Shown: positions 16,279-26,201, counted from the first letter of the stretch. The stretch is DNA of 64,000 nt from Pedobacter caeni (GCF_900129215.1 NZ_FQUQ01000004.1:806001-870000); one strand, 5' to 3'. Translations and numbers: made by a program. The notes: generated by a model not told the origin, from the letters alone.

Positions 16279-17547
16279 ATGAAAAGACAATTAATTCTGA
16301 CCAGCTTTCTTTTACTTTGCTTTATCTTAAAGGGTAAAGCTCAGGACAGCCTCAAACTCAGTCTCCCGGAAGCAGAGAAAATGTTTATAGCCGGGAACTA
16401 TGAGCTGATCGCTCAGCAATACCAAACGGAACAAGCAAAAGCAGACATCATTACCGCAAAACTTTTCGACAATCCGGAGATCAGTTATGAAAATCAGCTT
16501 TACAACCGGGAAACTAAAAAATTCTTTCAGCGGTCATTGCCTTCAGGACAATACAACGTACAGATTTCCCAACTGATCAAATTAGCGGGCAAGAGAAACA
16601 AGAACATAAAACTAGCCACTACAGGCGTGAAACTTGCGGAATATGCCTATTTCGACCTCATGAGAACCTTGCGCTATAACCTGAGGAGCAATTTTTATAA
16701 AGCTTATTATTCACAGCAATCTGCCATTGTTTATCAGCAACAGATCAAATCTCTGGAGCAACTGCTGGCGGCCTCAGAACAACAACTCAAAATGGGCAAT
16801 GTTGCGCTAAAAGACATCATCAGAATTAAATCACTGGTCTACAATCTAAAAGGAGAATACACCACGCTGCTCAATGAAATTGAGGATGTGCAAACAACCC
16901 TGAAGATGATGACCAATATAAAAGCAAACACGCCCTTGTCTTTAGTTGCCCCTACTGAAGAGGAACAGGATTATTCCCTGCAAAAACAGCCTTTGATCCA
17001 GTTACTGGAAAGTGCAAGGGCCAACCGCGCGGATCTTCAACTCGCACAGACCGGCATTACTCAAGCCGAAAACAACCTTAGCCTGCAAAAAGCAATGGCC
17101 ATTCCAGACGTGGAGCTTTCCCTCGTGTATGACCTTCAGGGTAGTGCCCCAAATCATTATACCGGCTTAGGCATCAAAGTCCCTCTTCCCCTTTTTAACA
17201 GAAACCAGGGAGAGATCAAAAAAGCAAAAATTGCGATAACTGCAGGAAACATGAACCTTAAACAACAGGAAGCCACACTGGAAAATGAAGTCTATAACAG
17301 TTATAAGTCAGCCTTGAGAACCGAAACCCTTTACCAGGGCATGGACCGGAATTTTGGTTCAGATTTCAGCAAGCTCATTGGCGAGGTGACCAAAAATTTC
17401 CGCAGCAGGAACATCAGTCTCGTTGAGTTTATTGATTTCTACGATTCCTATAAGGAAAGTACCCTGCAACTCAATCAGCTGAAATATGAGCGGATGAATG
17501 CCAAAGAAGAAATCAATTACGTAACCGGTTCCAACATTTTTAAATAA
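16279..17547 (+). CDS. TolC/CzcC family outer-membrane efflux channel
   Basis: The 422-residue protein starts with a signal peptide (MKRQLILTSFLLLC to KGKAQ). It then shows the repeated coiled-coil pattern of the OEP family: LPEAEKMFIAGNYEL, IITAKLFDNPEISYE, and a second copy with RADLQLAQTGITQAENNL and VPLPLFNRNQGEIKKAK. These are the two helical hairpins that form the periplasmic tunnel. In the CzcC/CusC position of a three-gene operon it is the exit duct for the transporter at 18677-21811. ATG at 16279 is preferred over an in-frame TTG at 16270. The next gene starts 5 bp after its stop. Confidence 0.9.
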   Translation: MKRQLILTSFLLLCFILKGKAQDSLKLSLPEAEKMFIAGNYELIAQQYQTEQAKADIITAKLFDNPEISYENQLYNRETKKFFQRSLPSGQYNVQISQLIKLAGKRNKNIKLATTGVKLAEYAYFDLMRTLRYNLRSNFYKAYYSQQSAIVYQQQIKSLEQLLAASEQQLKMGNVALKDIIRIKSLVYNLKGEYTTLLNEIEDVQTTLKMMTNIKANTPLSLVAPTEEEQDYSLQKQPLIQLLESARANRADLQLAQTGITQAENNLSLQKAMAIPDVELSLVYDLQGSAPNHYTGLGIKVPLPLFNRNQGEIKKAKIAITAGNMNLKQQEATLENEVYNSYKSALRTETLYQGMDRNFGSDFSKLIGEVTKNFRSRNISLVEFIDFYDSYKESTLQLNQLKYERMNAKEEINYVTGSNIFK

Positions 17548-17552
17548 GCCAT

Positions 17553-18647
17553 ATGCAAACCCTTCTAAAAAATATCTATGCACTCTCCCTGATCGGGCTT
17601 GTGATCACCAGCCAAAGCTGCACCAGTTCAAAGGAAGCACCAGTGGCGGATAAATTTGCCGTTACCGATTCCCTGATCAACAGGCTATTAATTGATACCG
17701 TGCAACAGGCCAATAACAGAACAGACCTTAGCTTCTCCGCAAAAATTACCGCAGATGAAGAACGGAAGGCAGAGATCTTCCCTATGGTAAGCGGTACCGT
17801 CCGCAATGTTCCGGTAAAACTTGGAGATAAAGTAAGTGCCGGACAGGTGCTCGCCACCATGGGTAGCGCAGAAATGGCCGGATTTGATAAAGAAGTGATC
17901 AGCTCCGGAGCAGAACTCCGGAATGCGCAACGCCATGTGACACAACTTCAGGAATTGTACAAAAGTGGCCTTTCCTCTGCCAGGGAGCTGGAAGAAGCAA
18001 AGAACGACCTCCTGATCAAACAGGCGGAAGATAAACGTGCCAGGGCCACTTTAAAACTGAATGGTGGAAACAACAACGGCAATTATACCATCAAATCCCC
18101 ACTGACCGGTTTTATTATTGAAAAGAATGTGACCTCCAATATGCAACTCCGTCCGGACAACAATAAAAACGTGTTTACAGTCGCTGATCTTTCTTCAGTA
18201 TGGGCGATGATCAACATCTATGAATCAGACATTTCCAGGATAAAAGAAGGTGATGAAGTCAATATTTCTATCCTCTCTTACCCGGAAAAAACCTTTAAAG
18301 GAAAGATCGATAAGATGTACAATATGATCGATAGTGAAAGCAAAGTGATGAATGCGAGGGTAACGATTGCTAACCCCGGTTACCTGTTGAAGCCTGGAAT
18401 GATGGCTACTGTATTGGTCTCAGCCACCTCAGGCATGAATCTCCCTATCGTAAAATCCAGAGGCATCATCTTCGATGAAAACAAGAACTATGCACTGGTG
18501 GTAGATGCTGCAAAAAAAGTCCGCATTCAGGAAATTGAGGTTGCCCGTAAAACAGGCGACAAAGCCTATATCAGCAAAGGACTAAATGCCGGCGACCGTA
18601 TTGTGGCTTCCAAACAGGTATTCTTATATGAAAGCCTTAAAAATTAA
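17553..18647 (+). CDS. RND efflux periplasmic adaptor (CzcB/CusB type)
   Basis: The 364-residue product opens with a lipoprotein-type signal; QSCTSSK gives a lipobox-like Cys near residue 23, so it is probably anchored in the inner membrane. The barrel-sandwich (lipoyl-like) half-motifs are GTVRNVPVKLGDKVSAGQVL and IKSPLTGFIIEKNV, separated by a short coiled-coil hairpin, and are followed by a beta-barrel domain with KPGMMATV. It links the inner-membrane pump to the outer-membrane channel. There is no His- or Met-rich N-terminal metal-binding stretch, unlike classical CusB. It lies 29 bp before the pump gene. Confidence 0.9.
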   Translation: MQTLLKNIYALSLIGLVITSQSCTSSKEAPVADKFAVTDSLINRLLIDTVQQANNRTDLSFSAKITADEERKAEIFPMVSGTVRNVPVKLGDKVSAGQVLATMGSAEMAGFDKEVISSGAELRNAQRHVTQLQELYKSGLSSARELEEAKNDLLIKQAEDKRARATLKLNGGNNNGNYTIKSPLTGFIIEKNVTSNMQLRPDNNKNVFTVADLSSVWAMINIYESDISRIKEGDEVNISILSYPEKTFKGKIDKMYNMIDSESKVMNARVTIANPGYLLKPGMMATVLVSATSGMNLPIVKSRGIIFDENKNYALVVDAAKKVRIQEIEVARKTGDKAYISKGLNAGDRIVASKQVFLYESLKN

Positions 18648-18676
18648 CCTGTTCATTTTCACAAAAAACAGCTGTA

Positions 18677-21600
18677 ATGAATAAATTCATTAAGACCGTC
18701 ATCGGCTTTGCGCTAAAAAATAAATACTTCATTTTCTTTGCCACTTTTATTTTGATTCTGGCAGGATACCTCAGTTTCAAGCATACCACTATCGAGGCTT
18801 TTCCGGATGTCACGAACACCAATATTACCATCATTACTCAATGGCCGGGAAGAAGTGCCGAGGAAGTAGAGAAGTTTGTGAGCCGGCCATTGGAAATTGC
18901 CATGAACCCTACCGAGAAAAGGACCAGCATCCGTTCTTCCTCTTTATTTGGGCTATCTATTGTAAAGATCACTTTTGAGGACGATGTCGACTATGCAACG
19001 GCAAGGGTCCAGGTGAACAACCATATTGACGAAGCAGATTTACCTGAGGGCCTAAAGCCGGAGGTACAGCCACCCTATGGGCCCACAGGGGAAATCTTCC
19101 GTTATACCTTGAGCAGCGACAAGAAGTCGGTAAGGGAGTTGAAAACCCTGCAGGACTGGGTGATCCAGCGGGAATTGCTCTCTGTACCCGGCATTGCCGA
19201 TGTGGTGAGTTTCGGCGGAGAGGTGAAAACTTATCAGATTACTGTAGACCCGCAGAAAGCCATACAATATGGCGTAAGTGCAGCCGAATTATTTGAGGCA
19301 GTTTCAAAAAGCAATATCAATGTTGGAGGAGATGTAATCGTACAAAGCGGACAGGCCTATGTGGTCCGTGGAATCGGGATACTGAACAATATTGATGAAA
19401 TCAGAAATGTGGTAGTGGATAACTTTAACGGCACGCCGGTATACGTTAAAACCATTGCAGATGTCGCAGAATCGGCGTTACCCAGGTTAGGACAGGTAGG
19501 CCGTGATCACGATCCCGACGTGGTGGAAGGGATCGTGGTCATGCGAAAAGGAGGAAATCCAAGCGAGGTGATCAGTAAGTTAAAGGAGAAGATAAAGGAG
19601 GTAAATGAGACGATTTTACCACCGGATGTAAAGATCAATCCTTTTTACGACCGGGAAGATCTGGTCAATTACGCAACCCATACCGTAATGGGCAATATGA
19701 TGGAAGGGATCATCTTTGTGACCCTGATCGTCTTTCTTTTTATGGCCGATTGGCGCACGACATTAATAGTATCCATCATTATTCCATTGGCATTGCTCTT
19801 TGCCTTCATCTGCCTAAAACTGAAGGGCATGTCAGCCAATCTGCTTTCCATGGGGGCGATTGATTTTGGAATTATCATCGATGGGGCGGTGGTCATGGTC
19901 GAGGGTATCTTTGTCGCCCTTGACCATAAAGCCAAAAAGATCGGCATGGAGAAATTCAATGGGCTCAGTAAGCTGGGCATGATCAAGAAAGCCTGTTTGG
20001 AAAATGGGAAGGGAATATTCTTTGCAAAACTGATCATCATCACCGGATTGCTACCTATTTTTACTTTCGAAAAGGTAGAAGGAAAGATGTTTTCTCCCCT
20101 TGCATGGACCTTAAGTTTTGCCTTATTAGGCGCGCTCCTCCTCACCTTTACACTGGTACCCGCCATGGCAAGCGTCTTGCTAAGGAAAAATGTAAAAGAG
20201 AAACACAATATTTTCCTGGAATTCCTGACCAAACATGTGACACGTTTCTTCGATGCCTGTTTCAAATTCAGAAAAATGGCTTTTGGTATCTCGATGGTGG
20301 TTCTTGTGACCGGTCTTTTCAGCTTTAAATTTCTGGGAACGGAGTTCCTCCCTACCCTGGACGAAGGATCCATCTATGTACGTGCAACCGGCCCTTTGAG
20401 CATCTCTCTGGATGAAACAAAAAAGCTTTCCAATGAGATCAGAAAGATCTTTTTAAGCTTTGAAGAAGTAAAACAGGTCATGTCACAAACCGGAAGGCCC
20501 AATGATGGAACCGATGCCACTGGTTTTTATAATATGGAATTCCATGTAGACATCTATCCGAAAAAAGAATGGAAAAGGAAAGAGAGCAAAGAACAGCTCA
20601 TTGAACGCATGCAGGAAAAACTGAAGAGTTTCCCCGGCATCAGTCTGAACTTCTCTCAGCCCATTTCTGATAACGTAGAAGAAGCGGTTTCCGGAGTGAA
20701 GGGCTCGATTGTCGTAAAGCTATTCGGGAACGATTTTAACTTCATAGAACAGCAGGAAGAAAAGATAGAGAAAATCCTGAAAACAGTAGAAGGTATAGAA
20801 GATTTAGGGATCCTGAGAAACATGGGGCAACCCGAACTACAGATCAACCTGGATCAGAAAAAAATGGCACTATATGGGGTCAGTACTGCAGATGCCAATG
20901 CCGTGATTGAAATGGCCATTGGTGGAAAAGCAGCAACACAGATCTATGAAGGAGAGCGGAAGTTCGACCTCATCATCCGTTATCCTGAAGATTTCAGAAA
21001 GGACGAACGTACCATTGCCAAGCTTCGGATCCCAACCCTTGCCGGCTCAAAAGTTCCATTGGGAGAGATTGCCACGATCAGAAAAATTACTGGTCCGAGT
21101 ATGATTTACCGGGACAAACACAAGAGATATGGCGCAATAAAATTCTCCATCAGGGGAAGAGATATGGGAAGTGTGATTGCGGAGGCCCAGGCCAAGGTGA
21201 AAGCGGAGATCAAGCTGCCCCAGGAATATAAAATGGAATGGGCAGGAGATTTCGAAAATCAGCAAAGGGCAACCAGCAGGTTATCACAAGCCGTTCCAAT
21301 CAGCTTATTGCTCATCTTTTTCATCTTGTTTGTATTGTTTGGAAACATTAAAGATTCCTTACTGGTATTGAACAATGTACCTTTTGCAATGGTTGGTGGA
21401 ATTTTAGCTATCCTGGCCACAGGGATCAATTTCAATATTTCTGCAGGGATTGGATTCATTGCTTTATTTGGGATCTGCGTACAGAATGGGGTGATTCTGA
21501 TTACGAAATTTAAAAGCAATATTACGGAGTTAAAACACCGGCCGGACTGGTCTTTTGCCGACGCCATAAAAGATGGTGTAGTGAGTAGAATGCGTCCGGT

Positions 21601-21811
21601 GATCATGACGGCATTAATGGCTGCAATTGGTCTGATGCCTGCCGCTTTATCTACAGGGATCGGGTCTGAAGCTTCAAAACCGCTGGCAATTGTCGTGATC
21701 GGAGGATTGATTACCAATACACTGTTTAACCTTTTTGTTTATCCGATTGTGTTCTATTGGGCTTACCAGAAGAAAGTAAACCATTTACAGGCAGCGATAC
21801 CAGAAGCCTAA
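18677..21811 (+). CDS. Heavy-metal RND efflux pump (CzcA/CusA family)
   Basis: The 1044-residue inner-membrane proton antiporter has the family's twelve-helix topology with two large periplasmic loops. The HME signature in TM4, DFGIIIDGAVVMVEG, contains the two Asp and later Glu needed for proton coupling in CzcA proteins. The N-terminus (KNKYFIFFATFILILAGYL, then EAFPDVTNTNITIITQWPGRS) is typical of the CzcA/CusA branch. Export of a divalent or monovalent metal is likely, but sequence alone does not tell zinc, cobalt, nickel, copper or silver. It is the last gene of the operon begun at 16279. A hairpin follows the stop. Confidence 0.93.
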   Translation: MNKFIKTVIGFALKNKYFIFFATFILILAGYLSFKHTTIEAFPDVTNTNITIITQWPGRSAEEVEKFVSRPLEIAMNPTEKRTSIRSSSLFGLSIVKITFEDDVDYATARVQVNNHIDEADLPEGLKPEVQPPYGPTGEIFRYTLSSDKKSVRELKTLQDWVIQRELLSVPGIADVVSFGGEVKTYQITVDPQKAIQYGVSAAELFEAVSKSNINVGGDVIVQSGQAYVVRGIGILNNIDEIRNVVVDNFNGTPVYVKTIADVAESALPRLGQVGRDHDPDVVEGIVVMRKGGNPSEVISKLKEKIKEVNETILPPDVKINPFYDREDLVNYATHTVMGNMMEGIIFVTLIVFLFMADWRTTLIVSIIIPLALLFAFICLKLKGMSANLLSMGAIDFGIIIDGAVVMVEGIFVALDHKAKKIGMEKFNGLSKLGMIKKACLENGKGIFFAKLIIITGLLPIFTFEKVEGKMFSPLAWTLSFALLGALLLTFTLVPAMASVLLRKNVKEKHNIFLEFLTKHVTRFFDACFKFRKMAFGISMVVLVTGLFSFKFLGTEFLPTLDEGSIYVRATGPLSISLDETKKLSNEIRKIFLSFEEVKQVMSQTGRPNDGTDATGFYNMEFHVDIYPKKEWKRKESKEQLIERMQEKLKSFPGISLNFSQPISDNVEEAVSGVKGSIVVKLFGNDFNFIEQQEEKIEKILKTVEGIEDLGILRNMGQPELQINLDQKKMALYGVSTADANAVIEMAIGGKAATQIYEGERKFDLIIRYPEDFRKDERTIAKLRIPTLAGSKVPLGEIATIRKITGPSMIYRDKHKRYGAIKFSIRGRDMGSVIAEAQAKVKAEIKLPQEYKMEWAGDFENQQRATSRLSQAVPISLLLIFFILFVLFGNIKDSLLVLNNVPFAMVGGILAILATGINFNISAGIGFIALFGICVQNGVILITKFKSNITELKHRPDWSFADAIKDGVVSRMRPVIMTALMAAIGLMPAALSTGIGSEASKPLAIVVIGGLITNTLFNLFVYPIVFYWAYQKKVNHLQAAIPEA

Positions 21812-21821
21812 AGATGTTTTG

Positions 21822-21859
21822 ATACATAGATACATCAACATCTTGATATATCTATGTAT
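21822..21859. terminator. Candidate terminator between efflux operon and fucosidase gene
   Basis: ATACATAGATA (21822-21832) and its exact complement (21849-21859) form an 11-bp, AT-rich stem with a 16-nt loop, located between two convergent stop codons. There is no strong T tract, so the call is tentative. Confidence 0.4.
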
Positions 21860-21871
21860 TTGTTCCAATGC

Positions 21872-23293
21872 CTATAAGTCCGGTGCTTTATATACCGCTA
21901 TTTCCGACAGCACCGGACAGGCATTTGCCTCCAGTACATTGATTCTGATCTTAGTCGTTTTTATCGTGGCAAAAGAAAGGATTCTTTTATGGCCTATAGT
22001 GCTTTGCTGTAATAAAGGTTTAAACTCTTTTCCATCCAGGTATTCCACAGAGAAGGATTTGATACGTTGCCCAAGAGCAATATATTCCTGAAGAACGATA
22101 CGGTTGAGTTCAGTAGCTTTTCCGAGATCGATCGTTAAGGTAGCTGTTTTTACCTGATCATTTGTTGCCCAGTACGTCTTGTTGTTCCCATCTGTAAGAT
22201 TTTGCGCAAGGAACTGTTTTCCTGTTCTGCTATTGCTGGCCAACACTTTCGTTCCTTTTGCCAGATTTGTTTTAAAGCTCGCATCAATGGCTCTCCTAAG
22301 CTCCATTAAGCGCGTTGAATCGGTTGGATGAATCAAGCCTTCCCTGTTTACCGGAACATTGAGCAATAAATTACCGTTGCGGCCAACAGAACTTTCATAA
22401 ATAGACATCAGCTCTTCCAGGGTTTTCACTTTATTGTCTGTGGAAGCACTGTAAAACCATCCCGGTCTGATGGATACGTCGACCTCTGCAGGAATCCAGT
22501 ATTTGCCATTTTCATCGCCTGTATTTAAGACTGCTGCTGCTGGTGCCGCAGCGCCAACACCAAAGCCATCTGTGTTCAGGGTAGCCCAGTTTGTTTCTCC
22601 TGCAATTCCTCTCTCATTTCCCATCCATCTTACATCAGGACCAATATCACTAAAAATTACCGCTTGTGGGTTATGGGTACGAACCACACTGTTGAACAAT
22701 TTAAAATCATAATCCTGGTTCTTTTCATTGGCTCCTTTTGCGCCATCAAACCATTGTTCGAAGACAGGACCGTATTGGGTATGAACCTCTTTTAACGTAT
22801 TCGCAAAAATCTGATTGTATTCAGGAGTACCATATTTAGGGTGATTGCGGTCCCATGGCGATAAATACACGCCAAACTTCAACCCATACTCTTTACAGGC
22901 TGCGGAAAGCTCTTTCAACACATCCCCTTTCCCATCCTTCCAGGCACTCTCTCTTACTGTATGTGTACTGTATTTACTTGGGAACAGGCAAAAACCATCG
23001 TGATGTTTTGCAGTAATGATGATCGCTTTCATCCCCGCAGCTTTAGCCGTTCTCGCCCACTGACGGGCATCCAGCTTTGTCGGGTTAAAAATCTTAGGGT
23101 CCTCATCCCCATGTCCCCATTCCTTATCCGTAAAAGTATTGGGCCCGAAATGGATAAACATATAGTACTCCATGTCCTGCCAGGCCAACTGGTTTTTATT
23201 TGGAATTGCTCCATAAGGTACAGGAGCCTTTTGTGCAAAGCCATTTGTGGCCAGCAAAAAGGAAAACAATAAAGGCATTGATAACTTCTTCAT
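21872..23293 (-). CDS. Alpha-L-fucosidase, GH29, with C-terminal discoidin-like domain
   Basis: The 473-residue exported enzyme starts with a signal peptide (LLFSFLLATNGFAQ). The catalytic TIM-barrel shows GH29 segments: YYMFIHFGPNTFT, KAIIITAKHHDGFCLFPSKY, KFGVYLSPWDRNHPKYG, and EQWFDGAKG, where the Asp is the likely nucleophile, followed by PQAVIFSDIGPDVRWMGNE. After about residue 345 a F5/8 type C-like beta-sandwich appears (NLTDGNNKTYWATNDQ, KSFSVEYLDG, LSEIAVYK). GH29 enzymes remove fucose from glycans. The gene stands alone, without SusCD neighbours. It is convergent with the efflux operon. Confidence 0.9.
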   Translation of the reverse strand: MKKLSMPLLFSFLLATNGFAQKAPVPYGAIPNKNQLAWQDMEYYMFIHFGPNTFTDKEWGHGDEDPKIFNPTKLDARQWARTAKAAGMKAIIITAKHHDGFCLFPSKYSTHTVRESAWKDGKGDVLKELSAACKEYGLKFGVYLSPWDRNHPKYGTPEYNQIFANTLKEVHTQYGPVFEQWFDGAKGANEKNQDYDFKLFNSVVRTHNPQAVIFSDIGPDVRWMGNERGIAGETNWATLNTDGFGVGAAAPAAAVLNTGDENGKYWIPAEVDVSIRPGWFYSASTDNKVKTLEELMSIYESSVGRNGNLLLNVPVNREGLIHPTDSTRLMELRRAIDASFKTNLAKGTKVLASNSRTGKQFLAQNLTDGNNKTYWATNDQVKTATLTIDLGKATELNRIVLQEYIALGQRIKSFSVEYLDGKEFKPLLQQSTIGHKRILSFATIKTTKIRINVLEANACPVLSEIAVYKAPDL

Positions 23294-23427
23294 ACAATAT
23301 CAGGTTCGTTTGTGGTTAGCATTTGAGCTTTAAAATTGCAATATATTAGCGGTTGTAAATTCATCTTTTTTGTCATTAAGCTAAATGATTTTGGCCTGAT
23401 ACTGATTTAAACACAAACACAATAGGA

Positions 23428-23457
23428 TTTAGTTTGTTATACTACCTGCAAACTAAA
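23428..23457. promoter_or_regulatory. Operator-like inverted repeat before the gene at 23468
   Basis: TTTAGTTTG (23428-23436) and CAAACTAAA (23449-23457) form a perfect 9-bp inverted repeat with a 12-bp spacer, ending 10 bp before an ATG. Position and symmetry suit a repressor site or a leader hairpin. Confidence 0.45.
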
Positions 23458-23467
23458 CCAGCCAAAG

Positions 23468-23719
23468 ATGAAACGTCAAAATCCACATCCGGAAGAATTT
23501 GAAATACTGGTCAATTTAGATGGAACAGATACCACCATTACGGTACAACCAGATGAAACCAGCGATGGTTCCCCTTATTTTATTTGCGATGTATCGGGAA
23601 ATACCATCACCCAGCTGAGAGAGGAAGCAGATGGTAGCTGGGAACAGCTCTGGGGAAAATTAGACCATCATGCGGTCACGCTGATTGGGAAAGCAATTAA
23701 ATACAACCTAACGATATGA
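23468..23719 (+). CDS. Small conserved-type protein of unknown function
   Basis: I do not recognise a family with certainty. The 83-residue acidic protein has no signal or membrane segment and reads as a small beta-rich domain (FEILVNLDGTDTTITVQPDE, then YFICDVSGNTITQL and HHAVTLIGKAIKYNLTI). Its stop overlaps the start of the next gene by four bases (ATGA), so the two are translationally coupled. Confidence 0.75.
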   Translation: MKRQNPHPEEFEILVNLDGTDTTITVQPDETSDGSPYFICDVSGNTITQLREEADGSWEQLWGKLDHHAVTLIGKAIKYNLTI

Positions 23720-24405
23720 GCACACATCTGAAACTACGATCTGGCAGGTTCTCTATTGAGAAGCACCAGTATGAAAACATTGGATGGTCGGAACGGATGG
23801 TCTCCATGTTTTTGAGTGGGGCATTAATTAGCTGGGGATTGCGAAGGCCCTCCAAAGTTAAATTTTTATATGGTGCCTATATGGCCTACCGCGCAGCAAC
23901 AGGAAGGTGCCTGCTGTACGAACAACTGGGCATAGATGCCAAAAGACCGCGTGCAGTAAACATAAGAGGTGAGTTTGTGATCGAGAAACCCGCATCAGAA
24001 GTATATACTTACTGGCGAAACCTGAATAACCTTCCGGGCAGCATCAAACATTTGCTGGATGTGAAAGTGATCGATGAAAATCTTTCTCACTGGAAGAGTA
24101 ATGTGATGGGAAACTTATTCTCTGTTGATTGGGATGCAGAAATTGTAAAGGATGAACCGGGGCATTTAATTGGCTGGCAATCCTCAGCAGGCGCATTGAT
24201 CCATCATGTAGGGAAGGTAGAATTTGCACCTAGTGTTGATGGACAATCCACGATTTTAAAGGTGATTTTATCCTATCGTCCTCCGGCAGGTGGTGTAGGG
24301 ATCGGTCTTGCAAAGCTGATGAATCCTTATCTGGAAGGTTTGTTAAAAAAAGAAATCAGGAACTTTAAGCATACCATCGAAAACAGGACGCCGGTATATA
24401 CCTAA
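23716..24405 (+). CDS. SRPBCC-domain protein with N-terminal membrane-hairpin region
   Basis: The 229-residue protein has an N-terminal YgaP/DUF2892-like part (ENIGWSERMVSMFLSGALIS, then KFLYGAYMAYRAATGRCLLY) that probably dips into the membrane, followed from about residue 78 by a START/polyketide-cyclase fold (IEKPASEVYTYWRNLNNLP, HLIGWQSSAGALIHHVGKVEF, and a long C-terminal helix). Such proteins bind hydrophobic ligands, and this combined architecture is widespread in stress-linked loci. It is coupled to the small gene before it and convergent with the LytT-type regulator gene 6 bp away. Confidence 0.85.
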   Translation: MSTHLKLRSGRFSIEKHQYENIGWSERMVSMFLSGALISWGLRRPSKVKFLYGAYMAYRAATGRCLLYEQLGIDAKRPRAVNIRGEFVIEKPASEVYTYWRNLNNLPGSIKHLLDVKVIDENLSHWKSNVMGNLFSVDWDAEIVKDEPGHLIGWQSSAGALIHHVGKVEFAPSVDGQSTILKVILSYRPPAGGVGIGLAKLMNPYLEGLLKKEIRNFKHTIENRTPVYT

Positions 24406-24411
24406 CAGTCC

Positions 24412-25143
24412 TTACTTTGTTTCACGGATAATTTTAAAGAATTCTTCTCTATAGGTTTCTCCTACAGGAATGACATTTTCATTGATAAAGATGGAATTGC
24501 CATCGATCATCCTGATTTTATCTATGGCCACAATGTAAGATTTATGCACACGAAGGAACCTGTTTTTGGGCAGATATAGTTCCATTTCTCTCAACGTCAG
24601 GTAGGTGATGATCCTTTCTTTTGCTGTAAAAACGGAAATATAATTCTTCAATCCTTCAACATACAGAATATCATCATAGTTGACTTTGATAAACTTATTT
24701 TTACTTTCCCCTTTGATAAACATATAGTCTGTTCCGGGAGCCGGAAGGGCTATCGTTTCTATCGTTTCGTTTACCACCGGAGCCGGAGGATGGAATAAAA
24801 GCTCTGCTTTCTGAACAGCTTTATAAAAACGTTCAAAAGATATTGGTTTCAGGAGGTAATCAATCACATCATGTTCAAATCCTTCAAGGGCATATTCCGG
24901 ATAGGCAGTGGTCAGGATGACTTTACATTTCTGCCCGCAAATCTTCAGAAACTGAATCCCTGTAAGCTCTGGCATTTGTATGTCCAGAAAAACCAGGTCC
25001 ACCTTTCCCTCCTGCACCATAGCCAATGCTTCAAAGGCATTGGTCGTTGTACCTACCAATTCCAAAGATGGTAGTTTACGGATATGTGTGGCTAATATTT
25101 CTGAAGCATATGCTTCATCGTCAACGGCAATACAACGGATCAT
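24412..25143 (-). CDS. LytTR family response regulator
   Basis: The 243-residue protein has a receiver domain with DD at residues 8-9 and phosphoacceptor Asp54 in VFLDIQMPELTG, the switch T in ILTTAYPEYAL, and Lys in YLLKPI. A linker of about 40 residues leads to a LytTR DNA-binding domain (FIKGESKNKFIKVNYDDILY, then FLRVHKSYIVAIDKI and PVGETYREEF). It is cognate with the kinase gene 44 bp upstream and probably controls the divergent outer-membrane protein gene at 26403. Confidence 0.92.
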   Translation of the reverse strand: MIRCIAVDDEAYASEILATHIRKLPSLELVGTTTNAFEALAMVQEGKVDLVFLDIQMPELTGIQFLKICGQKCKVILTTAYPEYALEGFEHDVIDYLLKPISFERFYKAVQKAELLFHPPAPVVNETIETIALPAPGTDYMFIKGESKNKFIKVNYDDILYVEGLKNYISVFTAKERIITYLTLREMELYLPKNRFLRVHKSYIVAIDKIRMIDGNSIFINENVIPVGETYREEFFKIIRETK

Positions 25144-25187
25144 TGGTTATTTTTTTGTAATATTAAATATCAATCGTTAAATATAAA

Positions 25188-26201
25188 TTAAAGTTCAATC
25201 CTCAGACTAACCTGATAAGATTTTCCATCATTTTCTATTTCCAGATTGTGCTTATCGGGATAAATCAGCTGGAGTCTTCTTTGTACATTGACTAAGCCTA
25301 CCCCACTGGAATGGTCTTTCTGGCTTTGGTTTATATGGTTCCGAAGGGTCACATTCAGCTGATTCCTTAGTACCTTAACCTCCATCTTTACGGGACGCTG
25401 TGGATCATTCAGCACTCCATGCTTAAAGGCATTCTCTAAAAAAGGAATGAGTAGCAATGGGGCCACCCGCTGCTGATCATTCACTCCTTCAACTTCAAAA
25501 TTAACATAAAACTCAGGCTCAAACCGCATTCGAAATAACTCCACATAACTTTCAAGGTAACCAACTTCTTTAAGCAGACTAACTTTTCCGTCCACACTTT
25601 CACTCAGGGTATAACGCATCAGGTCGGAAAGCCTGAGCACTGCCTGTGCCATCTTATCGGAAACGGGAAGTGCCAGGGAGTAGATATAATTCAGGGTATT
25701 GTATAGAAAATGAGGATTGATTTGTGATTTGAGAAATGACAACTCTGCCTTTTCGGCTTCTACCCTAAGCTGATGATTCACTTTCTCATTTTTCAAGATA
25801 TTTGAAGTACTCCAAATGGCCGCAGCAATGAGTATATAAGGACTACCGAAATAGAGGTTATCCCGGATATAGTATCCGAGGGTTGTACTTTTAGAATAAT
25901 TGCCAAATCCAAAAAAATATGGATTGAGCACTTCTTCCAGCAGGTAACGTGAGGAAATAAAAACAGCCATGATCAGTATTACACCACCGATGAGCTGCAA
26001 CACTTTTCTTTTTTTAACAAACCGGGGATATACCCAAAGGTAACACATGTAAAATTCTACAATATGTAAAAAGTTCATGGTGATGTCAAAATGCCACATC
26101 TTATCCTGCCAATCACCCCGGATCAGATTGCCGATGTAGAAATAACCAAACAATAGGATCCAGCACGATACATGGATGAGTATTTCCTTTTTAGTTGTCA
26201 T
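25188..26201 (-). CDS. LytS-like sensor histidine kinase (His_kinase family)
   Basis: The 337-residue protein has four membrane helices in the first 135 residues and little extracytoplasmic sequence, so the signal is probably sensed in or near the membrane. The kinase core follows: LKSQINPHFLYNTLN with His164, then the RLSDLMRYTL helix, N-box VAPLLLIPFLENAFKHG, and the GVGLVNVQRRL G-box. This is the standard partner of LytTR regulators in Bacteroidota. It is the first gene of the pair and is divergent from 26403-28820, with 201 bp between the two starts. Confidence 0.92.
   Translation of the reverse strand: MTTKKEILIHVSCWILLFGYFYIGNLIRGDWQDKMWHFDITMNFLHIVEFYMCYLWVYPRFVKKRKVLQLIGGVILIMAVFISSRYLLEEVLNPYFFGFGNYSKSTTLGYYIRDNLYFGSPYILIAAAIWSTSNILKNEKVNHQLRVEAEKAELSFLKSQINPHFLYNTLNYIYSLALPVSDKMAQAVLRLSDLMRYTLSESVDGKVSLLKEVGYLESYVELFRMRFEPEFYVNFEVEGVNDQQRVAPLLLIPFLENAFKHGVLNDPQRPVKMEVKVLRNQLNVTLRNHINQSQKDHSSGVGLVNVQRRLQLIYPDKHNLEIENDGKSYQVSLRIEL

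Noticed and set aside
19669..20373. A 234-codon open frame on the minus strand inside the efflux pump gene.
   Set aside because: Its sequence is low in family-like pattern and it is the reverse shadow of well-supported CzcA coding sequence.
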